DNA from: Crenothrix polyspora
GTDB lineage: Bacteria > Pseudomonadota > Gammaproteobacteria > Methylococcales > Methylomonadaceae
Assembly (NCBI GenBank): GCA_945903675.1
Contig: CAMDOP010000249.1
Coordinates: 1 to 5,284, forward strand
Length of the DNA stretch: 5,284 nt
Direction of reading: 5' to 3'
The translations under genes and the position numbers were made by a program. A model generated the notes under the pieces. The model saw only the letters and a list, made by a program, of their open reading frames with translations. It was not told the DNA's origin and made no database searches. This document shows positions 1 through 4,935 of the stretch, piece by piece (position 1 is the stretch's first letter; each line of letters opens with the position of its first letter).

Positions 1-260
1 AACACGATAGTAAAATAGCTCATGTACGCCCACATGACATCGTTGTTGAAAAGTTGGTAGCGAATCAAGCAGCACCTGCGACCTTAAAAGATTGGCAGCA
101 TTTAGGCGCTTTGATACGCTTGGAGCTGGTTAAAAGTGATAGTAATGGCTCAACAGCGAGTGTCTTTGCCGAAATGCCCAGTGATCAGTTTAAACAACTG
201 GCATTAACTAGAGGTGATAAAGTCGGTTTCCAGATACGACAAGCGCATTGGTTTCAGTAG
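1..260 (+). CDS. cysA: Sulfate/thiosulfate ABC transporter ATP-binding protein CysA, C-terminal fragment
   Basis: The frame is already open at the left edge (first full codon at base 3) and ends at a TAG at 258-260, so this is the last ~85 codons of a gene that begins outside the window. The translation holds VRPHDIVVEK near its start, matching the VRPHDI segment of the C-terminal TOBE-like region of CysA-type ATPases, followed by a beta-rich stretch (LGALIRLELVKSD, then GDKVGFQIRQAHWF) typical of the very end of CysA. The Walker and signature motifs would lie upstream and are not visible. CysA is the cytoplasmic ATPase of the CysTWA sulfate/thiosulfate importer. The CysB-type regulator downstream supports the call, since cys transport genes and cysB are often neighbours. 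The TTG at 54 is internal and is not the true start. Another ABC ATPase of the same subfamily is the only serious alternative. Confidence 0.88.
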   Translation, partial: HDSKIAHVRPHDIVVEKLVANQAAPATLKDWQHLGALIRLELVKSDSNGSTASVFAEMPSDQFKQLALTRGDKVGFQIRQAHWFQ

Positions 261-604
261 ATAACACTATTTAGGCTCTATTATGATTTATAGTGGGTAA
301 CTAGATCAATGAACTTATTTGTATATGGATATTAACAAACTAGTTGCATCGTCATTCCGGCATGGATTGCCGGAAACCAGTTGCCATGGATGGTTGATGT
401 AGCATCAATAAGCTGACAATATAAATATTGTTATGCATTATCTACATTTGATAGTTACATCCATGTACTCTGGATCCCGGCAGTCCATGCCGGGATGACG
501 ACTAGGGTGTAAAATCACATGATCTACTTTTATATGTTAAATAGCAGAGCATCGCCTATATCCGTATGATGACATAAGCAATACTAGATAAGGACAATCA
601 AAAC
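261..604. other. cysA-cysB intergenic region with an inverted hairpin pair
   Basis: These 344 bases hold no convincing reading frame. The main content is the inverted-repeat element at 349-501. The remaining flanks (261-348 and 502-589) are AT-rich and presumably contain the cysB promoter, but I see no -35/-10 pair good enough to place. I see no convincing intrinsic terminator directly behind cysA. The cysB ribosome binding site AAGGA lies at 590-594. Confidence 0.6.
349..501. repeat. MITE-like / REP-like inverted hairpin pair
   Basis: The left arm (349-392) and right arm (458-501) are inverted copies of 44 bases, both starting TCGTCAT at the outer edge, with about nine mismatches. Each arm also folds on itself. 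The left stem is TCCGGCA/TGCCGGA (356-362 with 368-374, 5-base loop). The right stem is nine base pairs, ATCCCGGCA/TGCCGGGAT (474-482 with 488-496, 5-base loop). The centre (393-457) is AT-rich and non-coding. A pair of short palindromes in opposite orientation is the layout of BIME-type REP pairs and of small non-autonomous transposable elements. The arms lack a clear GTAG tetranucleotide and differ from the REPs beside the RAYT gene at 1585, so that enzyme is probably not its mobiliser. In RNA the element would form two hairpins, or one long one, between cysA and cysB. Confidence 0.72.
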
Positions 605-1504
605 ATGAATTTGAGTCAAATTGAACTACTGCGTGTACTTCAAGAAACTAATTTTAACCTGTCTAAGGCTGCAGAAAGAATGCACATCGTGCAATCGGCT
701 GTGAGCAGGCAATTACAAATGTTTGAGGCCGAGTTAGGCTCACCTTTATTCGAAAGGCAAGGCAAAAAACTCATCAGCATGACCGCCTTAGGGACTCGGG
801 TTATGGAAGAGGTGGATGTTATCAATAGAGCTAAAACCAATATCCAAAACATAGCTGCCGATTTCCTTGATAGCAATCAAGGTGTTTTGCATGTTGCCAC
901 TACCCATACTCAAGCTAAATACTTTTTGCCAGTCCCTATACAGCGCTTTAGAGCAAAGTACCCAGGCGTGAAAATTTATATGGTGCAAGCATCGCCCGAT
1001 CAACTGATTGAGCAATTGCATGCCCGTAAAGCTGATATTGCTATTTGTACCGAACGCTTAGATCAAGAGCATGATCTGGTCATTAAAAACTGTTATGAAT
1101 GGCATCATGCTTTAGTGGTGCCGCTATATCATCCGCTCAGTGAGGGTGATATTACTTTGGAGCGTTTAGCAACATTTCCGATACTGACCTATAGCTCTGG
1201 TTTTACTGGTCGTTCGGCTATTGAAGGTGCTTTTAAAAATGCCGGCTTGGAGTTGGATATTACTTTATCGGCAGCCGATACTGATGTGATTAAAACCTAC
1301 GTGCGTTTAGATCTGGGCGTTGGTCTGATTACGGCGATGGCTTATGATCCTTTGATAGATCATGATTTAGTGGTGCGTGATTTAGCTCATTTAATACCGA
1401 GTTCTAAAACTAAAATCGCCTATCTAAAGCATAATTATTTACCTTTATACAGCCAACATTTTATAGAGGAATTGCTGATAGCGGCTGATGAGATTACGGC
1501 TTGA
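605..1504 (+). CDS. cysB: CysB-type LysR-family regulator of sulfur assimilation
   Basis: This 299-residue LysR-type regulator has an N-terminal winged helix-turn-helix (about residues 1-60, with LSKAAERMHIVQSAVSRQL as the recognition region) and a C-terminal periplasmic-binding-protein-like effector domain (about 92-299). The effector domain carries CysB hallmarks: ATTHTQAKYFLP (98-109), DIAICTE (144-150), GFTGRS (199-204) and DTDVIKTYVRLDLGVGLI (225-242). Residues T100, T102, Q103 and T149 fall at the positions known from the Klebsiella CysB structure to contact sulfate, and T201 is one off the known T202. This favours CysB over an unrelated LysR protein. CysB activates sulfate uptake and reduction genes with O-acetylserine or N-acetylserine as inducer. 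Here it follows cysA on the same strand. The ATG at 605 has AAGGA 10 bases upstream. The protein is shorter than the 324 residues of E. coli CysB, mainly at the C-terminus. A Cbl-like paralogue is the alternative. Confidence 0.93.
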   Translation: MNLSQIELLRVLQETNFNLSKAAERMHIVQSAVSRQLQMFEAELGSPLFERQGKKLISMTALGTRVMEEVDVINRAKTNIQNIAADFLDSNQGVLHVATTHTQAKYFLPVPIQRFRAKYPGVKIYMVQASPDQLIEQLHARKADIAICTERLDQEHDLVIKNCYEWHHALVVPLYHPLSEGDITLERLATFPILTYSSGFTGRSAIEGAFKNAGLELDITLSAADTDVIKTYVRLDLGVGLITAMAYDPLIDHDLVVRDLAHLIPSSKTKIAYLKHNYLPLYSQHFIEELLIAADEITA

Positions 1505-1505
1505 G

Positions 1506-1554
1506 GTAGTCAGATCAAGACCAGTAGGTCGGGTTAGCGATAGCGTAACCCGAC
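1506..1554 (+). repeat. REP hairpin with GTAG head, upstream copy flanking RAYT
   Basis: GTAG at 1524-1527 is followed at once by a stem-loop: GTCGGGTTA (1528-1536) pairs with TAACCCGAC (1546-1554), with GC/GC closing the inner end around a GATA loop and one bulged G. A GTAG tetranucleotide on the 5' side of a short imperfect palindrome is the defining form of REP sequences recognised by RAYT transposases. The preceding 1506-1523 (GTAG, then TCAGATCAA at 1510-1518) recurs in inverted form at 2223-2206, so I include it. The hairpin lies 20 bases behind the cysB stop and is followed by AATTTT, so it may also serve as a weak transcript end. Confidence 0.82.
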
Positions 1555-1584
1555 AATTTTGACTAACCCAAGCCATCAATAATC

Positions 1585-1926
1585 ATGCATTATCGCCGTG
1601 TTTATAGAGAAGGTGGCAGCTATTTTTTTACAGTTATCACCGAAAAACGCCGTAAAATCTTTGCCGACGATGACAACGTCAAACGTCTACGCGCTGCATT
1701 TAAAACCGTCATGCAAAAGCGTCCTTTTATAATTGATGCTGCTGTAGTGTTACCCGATCATCTGCATTTTATCTGGACACTTCCTGAGCATGACAGCGAT
1801 TATTCAACACGCTGGCGACTTATTAAAACGGCATTCACTAAGCAATATCCCGATCCATTTACCGTTGAAAATACAAACCGTAAAAATAAAAAACAACAGG
1901 AAATATGGCAGCATCGTGGATGGGAG
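1585..1926 (+). pseudogene. REP-associated tyrosine transposase (RAYT), 3'-truncated
   Basis: The first 114 codons match the Y1_Tnp/RAYT family. They include an N-terminal MHYRRVYREGGSYFFTVIT, then the HUH metal-binding motif as H59-L60-H61 inside VVLPDHLHFIWTLP, a SDYSTRWRLIKTAF helix, and IWQHRGWE (107-114). In the family this point is followed by a helix with the catalytic tyrosine and a YIHYNPVKHG-like segment. Here the similarity stops after W113-E114 and unrelated sequence continues in the same frame, so the nucleophile is missing and the enzyme cannot be active. RAYTs are single-copy, domesticated IS200/IS605-like enzymes that mobilise REP palindromes. The flanking REPs at 1506-1554 and 2181-2223 fit this. 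The open frame runs on to a TAA at 2164-2166 only because the following btuB-like start is in the same frame. Confidence 0.87.
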
Positions 1927-2013
1927 CCTTGTTTGCGCGCTCGTGTGCTCCATCTTCTATTGTCCTCCGTTGTTATTACTCAAACTCTATGCGCGGGCGG
2001 CGCAGAGGACACT

Positions 2014-2166
2014 ATGCAAAAAATTATAACCAGTTCCATATTAATGTTGGGTTTTAATGCCCAATTACATGCTCAAAAAAATACTTCTGATAAAGCCTTA
2101 GAATTACCTAATGTCGTGGTGACAGCTACTCGAACTGAGACGCCCGAAAATGAGGTTTGGCGATAA
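2014..2166 (+). pseudogene. btuB: TonB-dependent receptor N-terminal fragment, probably BtuB
   Basis: An ATG at 2014 has AGAGGA at 2004-2009 as ribosome binding site. It opens a signal peptide: MQK, a hydrophobic core IITSSILMLGF, and a likely signal peptidase I site after QLHA (residue ~19). The mature start ELPNVVVTATRTETPENEV is a classic TonB box with the onset of a plug domain. After about 47 residues the similarity ends and TAA follows at 2164, so the plug and the whole beta-barrel are missing. The neighbouring B12 genes make BtuB, the outer-membrane cobalamin receptor, the best guess, but so short a piece cannot exclude another TonB-dependent receptor. The 87 bases between the RAYT break (1926) and this ATG have no B12-box or riboswitch that I can recognise. 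In a second frame they read SIFYCPPLLLLKLYARAAQR up to a stop just inside this gene, which may be part of a lost upstream gene. Confidence 0.66.
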
Positions 2167-2180
2167 CAAACTGCTGCACA

Positions 2181-2223
2181 CGCTATCGCTCCGAATCCAC
2201 GCTACAGTATTGATCTGACCTAC
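2181..2223 (-). repeat. Half-eroded inverted REP closing the RAYT block
   Basis: Read on the - strand from 2223, the sequence is GTAG, then TCAGATCAA (after one extra G), then a second GTAG at 2205-2202, then a stem arm CGTGGATTC and GGAGCGATAGCG (to 2181). This mirrors the upstream REP, where GTAG, TCAGATCAA, GTAG and an arm ending GCGATAGCG occur in the same order on the + strand. The expected closing arm (GAATCCACG) is absent and is replaced by unrelated bases, so the hairpin can no longer form. The copy lies just behind the stop of the btuF-like gene, a typical REP location. I read the + strand frame at 2167-2241 as antisense to this repeat and not as coding. Confidence 0.62.
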
Positions 2224-2237
2224 GGCCTTACCAAGAC

Positions 2238-3056
2238 CTAATCGCCGGGGCAGTGGTCTTTATGGTGTTGTGCAGCGTGCCACTCTTGAATAATTGCTTG
2301 CACTTGTTTAAGGCCATGCGTAATCAGCGATGGTCCAGGTTGCAAAATATCTACTGATTTTATTTCACGTACAAAGCCATTTTTTACCGCTGGAATATCT
2401 GCCCAGCCTTCACGGGCAATTACTTGGCTGGGCTGAAATTTCTTGCCGCACCACGAACCTATAATAATATCTGGCTGCCTTGCTACCACTTGATGCGCTT
2501 GTATCGTGCGATCTTTAGCGCTATGGAAATGACTGAGTTCAGGGAAGCAATCTAGCCCGCCAGCAATCTCAATTAACTCCATTGCCCAGCGAATGCTACA
2601 CATAATAGGTTCATCCCATTCTTCAAAATAGACGATGGGTTTGTGGCTAAATTGGCTGGCAGCTTTTTGTGCTTCTAGGATAGTGTTTTCTAATTCTGAA
2701 ATTAGTTTTGCAGCTTTGTCTGATGCGTCGACCAAGCTGCCGACGGTAGCAATCATATTCAACGTTTGCGCAATAGAACGCTGGTTAAAAATATGTACCT
2801 CAAGGCCTGCGCGAATAAGTGATGCGGCAATATCGGCCTGCAAGTTAGAAAAACCAATGACTAAATCGGGTTTTAATTCTAAAATTTTGTCGATTTTTGC
2901 ACTGGTAAATGCCGCAATTTTTGGTTTCTCGCGCCGCGCAATCGCTGGGCGTGTGGTGAAACCAGAAATACCGACAATGCGCTCTTGTTCGCCGAGCAGA
3001 TAAAGTACTTCGGTAGGTTCTGTGGTTAAACAGACGATGCGTTGGGGGAATCTCAT
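2238..3056 (-). CDS. Cobalamin-binding protein, BtuF-like (periplasmic-binding-protein fold)
   Basis: This 272-residue protein of the Peripla_BP_2 type starts with RIVCLTTEPTEVLYLLG (6-22), has IDKILELKPDLVIGFS (55-70) in the first lobe, a long linking helix (about 110-135), YFEEWDEPIMCSIRW (143-157) and GSWCGKKFQP (200-209) in the second lobe. These motifs match proteins annotated as cobalamin-binding that sit in B12 gene clusters. No signal peptide is visible at the ATG (MRFPQRIV), and an in-frame TAA lies three codons upstream, so the start cannot be moved outward. As written the protein would stay in the cytoplasm unless exported another way. It is the last gene of the cobO-cobB-bluB operon, and its ATG overlaps the TGA of the bluB frame (ATGA). 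No frameshift or stop is present. The C-terminal tail after residue ~262 (HHKDHCPGD) is not conserved-looking. Role inferred: corrinoid binding in salvage or transport. Confidence 0.86.
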   Translation of the reverse strand: MRFPQRIVCLTTEPTEVLYLLGEQERIVGISGFTTRPAIARREKPKIAAFTSAKIDKILELKPDLVIGFSNLQADIAASLIRAGLEVHIFNQRSIAQTLNMIATVGSLVDASDKAAKLISELENTILEAQKAASQFSHKPIVYFEEWDEPIMCSIRWAMELIEIAGGLDCFPELSHFHSAKDRTIQAHQVVARQPDIIIGSWCGKKFQPSQVIAREGWADIPAVKNGFVREIKSVDILQPGPSLITHGLKQVQAIIQEWHAAQHHKDHCPGD

Positions 3057-3587
3057 TGTGTATTATCCGATTTATTGCTGGCATTGTTGGCAGCGTCTTG
3101 TTGGGGAAGGTCAGTATCAAGATTAGTCTAGCTGTTTTTCATGACCATTTCGTCTAATGGCTTTGCTGTTTTCCAATCAGTTTCAACCAGCATAGGTTCT
3201 TTGTAAAAAGTGTTTACATGGCTTAAATATAACATGGCGATAGGCTTTGCATCTGGTGGCATGGCTAGAAAATTCCCTACGGGTCAAAAAAGCGCATGCC
3301 TAAACCCTTGGTGCGTGCGGTCAGTTACCTGTTTTTGAAGCGTGCAAATGACTGAAGCTAAATTGATTTCTGGCAAAGTTCTGCGCCCAAAATATGACGA
3401 TTGCGATCGTCGCACAAGGCCACGACCAATAGCTTGTGCCACACTAAAGGGCCTTTTACTTTTAAGCGTCAAACCGGCGAGGGTAAAAAGTGCCGCATAT
3501 CGCGCCGATCGACCATGACGCGTTGATAGTGGCAATTTCAGACTCAGAATAACGATGTGGGTTAGCTAATGGTGAATTTGAATTCAT
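3053..3587 (-). pseudogene. bluB: 5,6-dimethylbenzimidazole synthase BluB, degraded
   Basis: BluB is a flavin-dependent, nitroreductase-fold enzyme that converts reduced FMN and O2 into 5,6-dimethylbenzimidazole, the lower ligand of B12. Reading the - strand across frames gives the family in order: ATG at 3587 with YSESEIATIN, a one-base loss, VMVDRRDMRHFLPSPV followed by TGA, a gap where some 60-70 residues are missing, VKGPLVWHKLLVVALCDDRN, a shift, FGRRTLPEINLASVICTLQ, a shift, TKGLGMRFFDP, a shift, then VGNFLAMPPDAKPIAMLYL and a C-terminal ETDWKTAKPLDEMVMKNS. The TAG at 3130-3128 replaces a probable tryptophan codon, and the same frame stays open for 24 more codons to a TGA at 3055-3053 that overlaps the next gene's ATG. 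At least four frame changes, nonsense codons and the internal deletion make it non-functional. The order of surviving motifs makes the identity secure. Confidence 0.9.
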
Positions 3588-3610
3588 GCTAAACCTTGCC
3601 CAAGCAAAAC

Positions 3611-3995
3611 CTAATCTTTGGCTAAAAACAAACTAGCAGCCACCTGCGGATTAGATGCAAAGTAAAAGTGTAAAAAAATCGCGGTGATACTGCCGTGGTG
3701 GTAAAACACCTGAACTAGCCAAAGCAATGGTTGCAGCTTCAATAACATTAATTTCAATGGCACGAAACAAGCTTAAATGTCGATCTGGCAGAGCTATTGC
3801 TTCATTTTTTTGCAGTGCACCAAATCAAATTAAATGTGCAGGAAAACTTTCGCGCAACATACTAGCATGGCCAGCGCTACCTACTTTATTAGCCAATACG
3901 CCAGAAGTAATCGCGCCAAACGTTTATGCCATGCCGTTGGAAGAATTGTTACAATCACCGACAAGCCAAATAGCACGGCAGGTGATGTCGCTCAT
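3611..3995 (-). pseudogene. cobB: Cobyrinate a,c-diamide synthase CobB/CbiA, degraded
   Basis: CobB amidates cobyrinic (or hydrogenobyrinic) acid at the a and c side chains using glutamine and ATP, and is normally 430-460 residues. Here about 128 codons of sequence remain on the - strand. The ATG at 3995 overlaps the cobO TAA (TAATG). After about ten N-terminal residues the frame jumps into the middle domain: NNSSNGMA, then TAA at 3926-3924 where Q is expected, then TFGAI, GVLANKVGSAGHASMLRES, FPAHLI, TGA at 3827-3825 where W is expected, FGALQKNEAIALPDRHLSLF. After a second deletion with a frame change near 3705 comes the extreme C-terminus, GSITAIFLHFYFASNPQVAA, ending at TAG 3613-3611. The P-loop and the glutaminase catalytic part are gone. 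The gene is dead, but the diagnostic segments are well preserved, which suggests recent decay. Confidence 0.9.
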
Positions 3996-4597
3996 TACCA
4001 TTCAATGCCAGGCATCGCCTGTACGCCATCTTTATATGCATGCTTTACCAAATTAATCTCACTTACGGTGTCTGCAATTTGAATCAAACCTTCAGGCGCA
4101 CCACGACCGGTAATCATCACATGTTGCATGGTTGGACGTGCATCTAATGCGACGCAAACTTCTTCAATCGTTAGCCAACCATATTTGAGGGTATAGGTAA
4201 ACTCATCCAAAATCACTAGGTCTATGGATTCATCTTGTAAATAGCCTAAAACTAGCTCCCACGCGGTGCGCGCAGAAGCCAAGTCACGCGCAGCATCTTG
4301 CGTTTCCCAAGTAAAACCATCGCCCATTACGTGCCAAGTGAGGTTTTCTGAGTTCCGAAAGAATGCCTCTTCGCCAGTGTCAGAACGGCCTTTGATAAAT
4401 TGCACCACCACGGCTTTCATGCCGTGGCCTAATGCGCGTGCAAGTAAACCAAACGCGGCGGTAGATTTACCTTTGCCGTTGCCGGTGTTTATTAGCAATA
4501 AACCGCGAGTTTCTTGAGCGGCGTTAATGCCAGCATCAACCACCGCTTTTTTGCGTTGCATGCGCGCTAAATGTCGCTCATTTTTAGATTCAGTCAA
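3995..4597 (-). CDS. cobO: Cob(I)yrinic acid a,c-diamide adenosyltransferase
   Basis: This 200-residue protein of the CobO/BtuR/CobA (EC 2.5.1.17) family transfers the 5'-deoxyadenosyl group of ATP to the cobalt of reduced corrinoids, making adenosylcobalamin or its precursors in the cytoplasm. It has the P-loop TGNGKGKST (38-46), VVVQFIKG (63-70), VILDEFTY (128-135, Walker B-like), MITGRGAPEGLIQIADTVSE (161-180) and the characteristic C-terminus GVQAMPGIEW. Length and motifs are complete, with no disruption. The start is a TTG at 4597: GGAG lies 7 bases upstream (4608-4605), and the resulting N-terminus MTESKNERHLARMQRKK is typical. The gene heads a - strand operon whose next member, cobB, starts inside its stop codon. 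The enzyme serves both de novo synthesis and salvage, which may explain why it survived while its neighbours decayed. Confidence 0.96.
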   Translation of the reverse strand: MTESKNERHLARMQRKKAVVDAGINAAQETRGLLLINTGNGKGKSTAAFGLLARALGHGMKAVVVQFIKGRSDTGEEAFFRNSENLTWHVMGDGFTWETQDAARDLASARTAWELVLGYLQDESIDLVILDEFTYTLKYGWLTIEEVCVALDARPTMQHVMITGRGAPEGLIQIADTVSEINLVKHAYKDGVQAMPGIEW

Positions 4598-4604
4598 TTG
4601 ATAT

Positions 4605-4608
4605 CTCC
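4605..4608 (-). promoter_or_regulatory. Ribosome binding site of cobO
   Basis: GGAG on the - strand, seven bases before the TTG at 4597. It decides the choice of the rare TTG start over the first internal ATG at codon 13. The ATG at 4610 overlaps this site but is out of frame and closes within six codons. Confidence 0.72.
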
Positions 4609-4632
4609 ATTATATTCAAAGTGGACTTCCCA

Positions 4633-4667
4633 TAAAAAAATCGCGCTAGAATTGCAATCTAACGCGA
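4633..4667 (-). terminator. Rho-independent terminator or attenuator upstream of cobO
   Basis: On the - strand, TCGCGTTAGA (4667-4658) pairs with TCTAGCGCGA (4650-4641) with one G-T wobble around a seven-base loop, followed directly by seven Ts (4640-4634). It works only leftward. It lies 36 bases ahead of the cobO start and 35 bases behind the stop of the remnant gene at 4703, so the plain reading is the terminator of that gene. Because cobalamin operons often have terminators controlled by a B12 riboswitch, an attenuator role is possible. However, I find no B12-box or aptamer-like sequence in the bases upstream, where the remnant coding frame lies. Confidence 0.82.
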
Positions 4668-4702
4668 CTTAAATATGATGGTTATAAAGTAAGGCTAAGT
4701 AA

Positions 4703-4801
4703 TTATACAGCCGTTCCTGATGAAGTTTTAACAACTAAACTAAGTTTAGGCAAGGCTTTAGCTAAAGCCAAAATGTAGCTAATAAACCAGCCGCTGTATA
4801 C
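4703..4801 (-). pseudogene. C-terminal remnant of an unidentified gene, cut by the IS end
   Basis: On the - strand a frame with good coding character ends at TAA 4705-4703. It reads YSGWFISYILALAKALPK, then LSLVVKTSSGTAV. It is open up to the inferred IS end at 4802, where unrelated IS sequence takes over. The piece has a hydrophobic helix-like stretch (WFISYILALA) and is followed 35 bases later by a strong terminator in the same direction, both expected at the end of a real gene. I do not recognise the family. It could be a membrane protein formerly placed upstream of cobO. Confidence 0.42.
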
Positions 4802-4919
4802 TGTAGTGGTCAAATTTTTTTTAAGACACAGAGACAGGTTTTTTCATAGCCATTTTGGCTTCATAGTTATTGGGCGAGACATATCCTAATGTAGAATGTA
4901 ATCGCTGATTATTATAGAA
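4802..4919 (-). mobile_element. IS3-family insertion sequence, 3' end remnant
   Basis: On the - strand, 32 codons (4919-4821) read FYNNQRLHSTLGYVSP, then NNYEAKMAMKKPVSVS and TAA. The YN-QRLHSTLGY-SP block is the conserved extreme C-terminus of the IS3-family DDE transposase (OrfB, rve integrase core). The 19 bases after the stop run to TTTGACCACTACA at 4814-4802, so the inferred element end reads TGTAGTGGTCAAA on the + strand, with the TG...CA terminus usual in this family. Upstream of the F codon the frame closes within an A-tract and similarity is lost, so the catalytic DDE residues, OrfA and the other inverted repeat are absent. The fragment is immobile. The exact outer end is an estimate. 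Confidence 0.82.
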
Positions 4920-4935
4920 ATTTTTTTAGCTTTGA

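Noticed and set aside
340..505. CTAG on both sides of the hairpin pair as a possible target-site duplication
   Set aside because: It directly abuts the right arm but is five bases away from the left arm, and four palindromic bases are weak evidence.
2167..2241. In-frame continuation after the btuB-like stop, reading NPRYSIDLTYGLTKT to a TAA
   Set aside because: Most of it is antisense to the inverted REP at 2181-2223, which explains the sequence better than a receptor C-terminus.
2845..3120. 91-codon - strand frame overlapping the start of the btuF-like gene
   Set aside because: Shadow frame; the other two - strand frames here are the btuF start and the bluB tail.
3284..3535. 83-codon - strand open frame
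   Set aside because: It is a mix of frames inside the bluB pseudogene: only FGRRTLPEINLASV is in the true frame and the rest is out of frame.
3727..4082. Two overlapping + strand open frames of 109 and 82 codons
   Set aside because: They are antisense to the cobB pseudogene and the end of cobO, whose - strand reading matches known families.
4668..4801. B12 riboswitch upstream of cobO
   Set aside because: No B12-box or aptamer-like conserved elements seen; the sequence reads as coding on the - strand and ends at the IS border.
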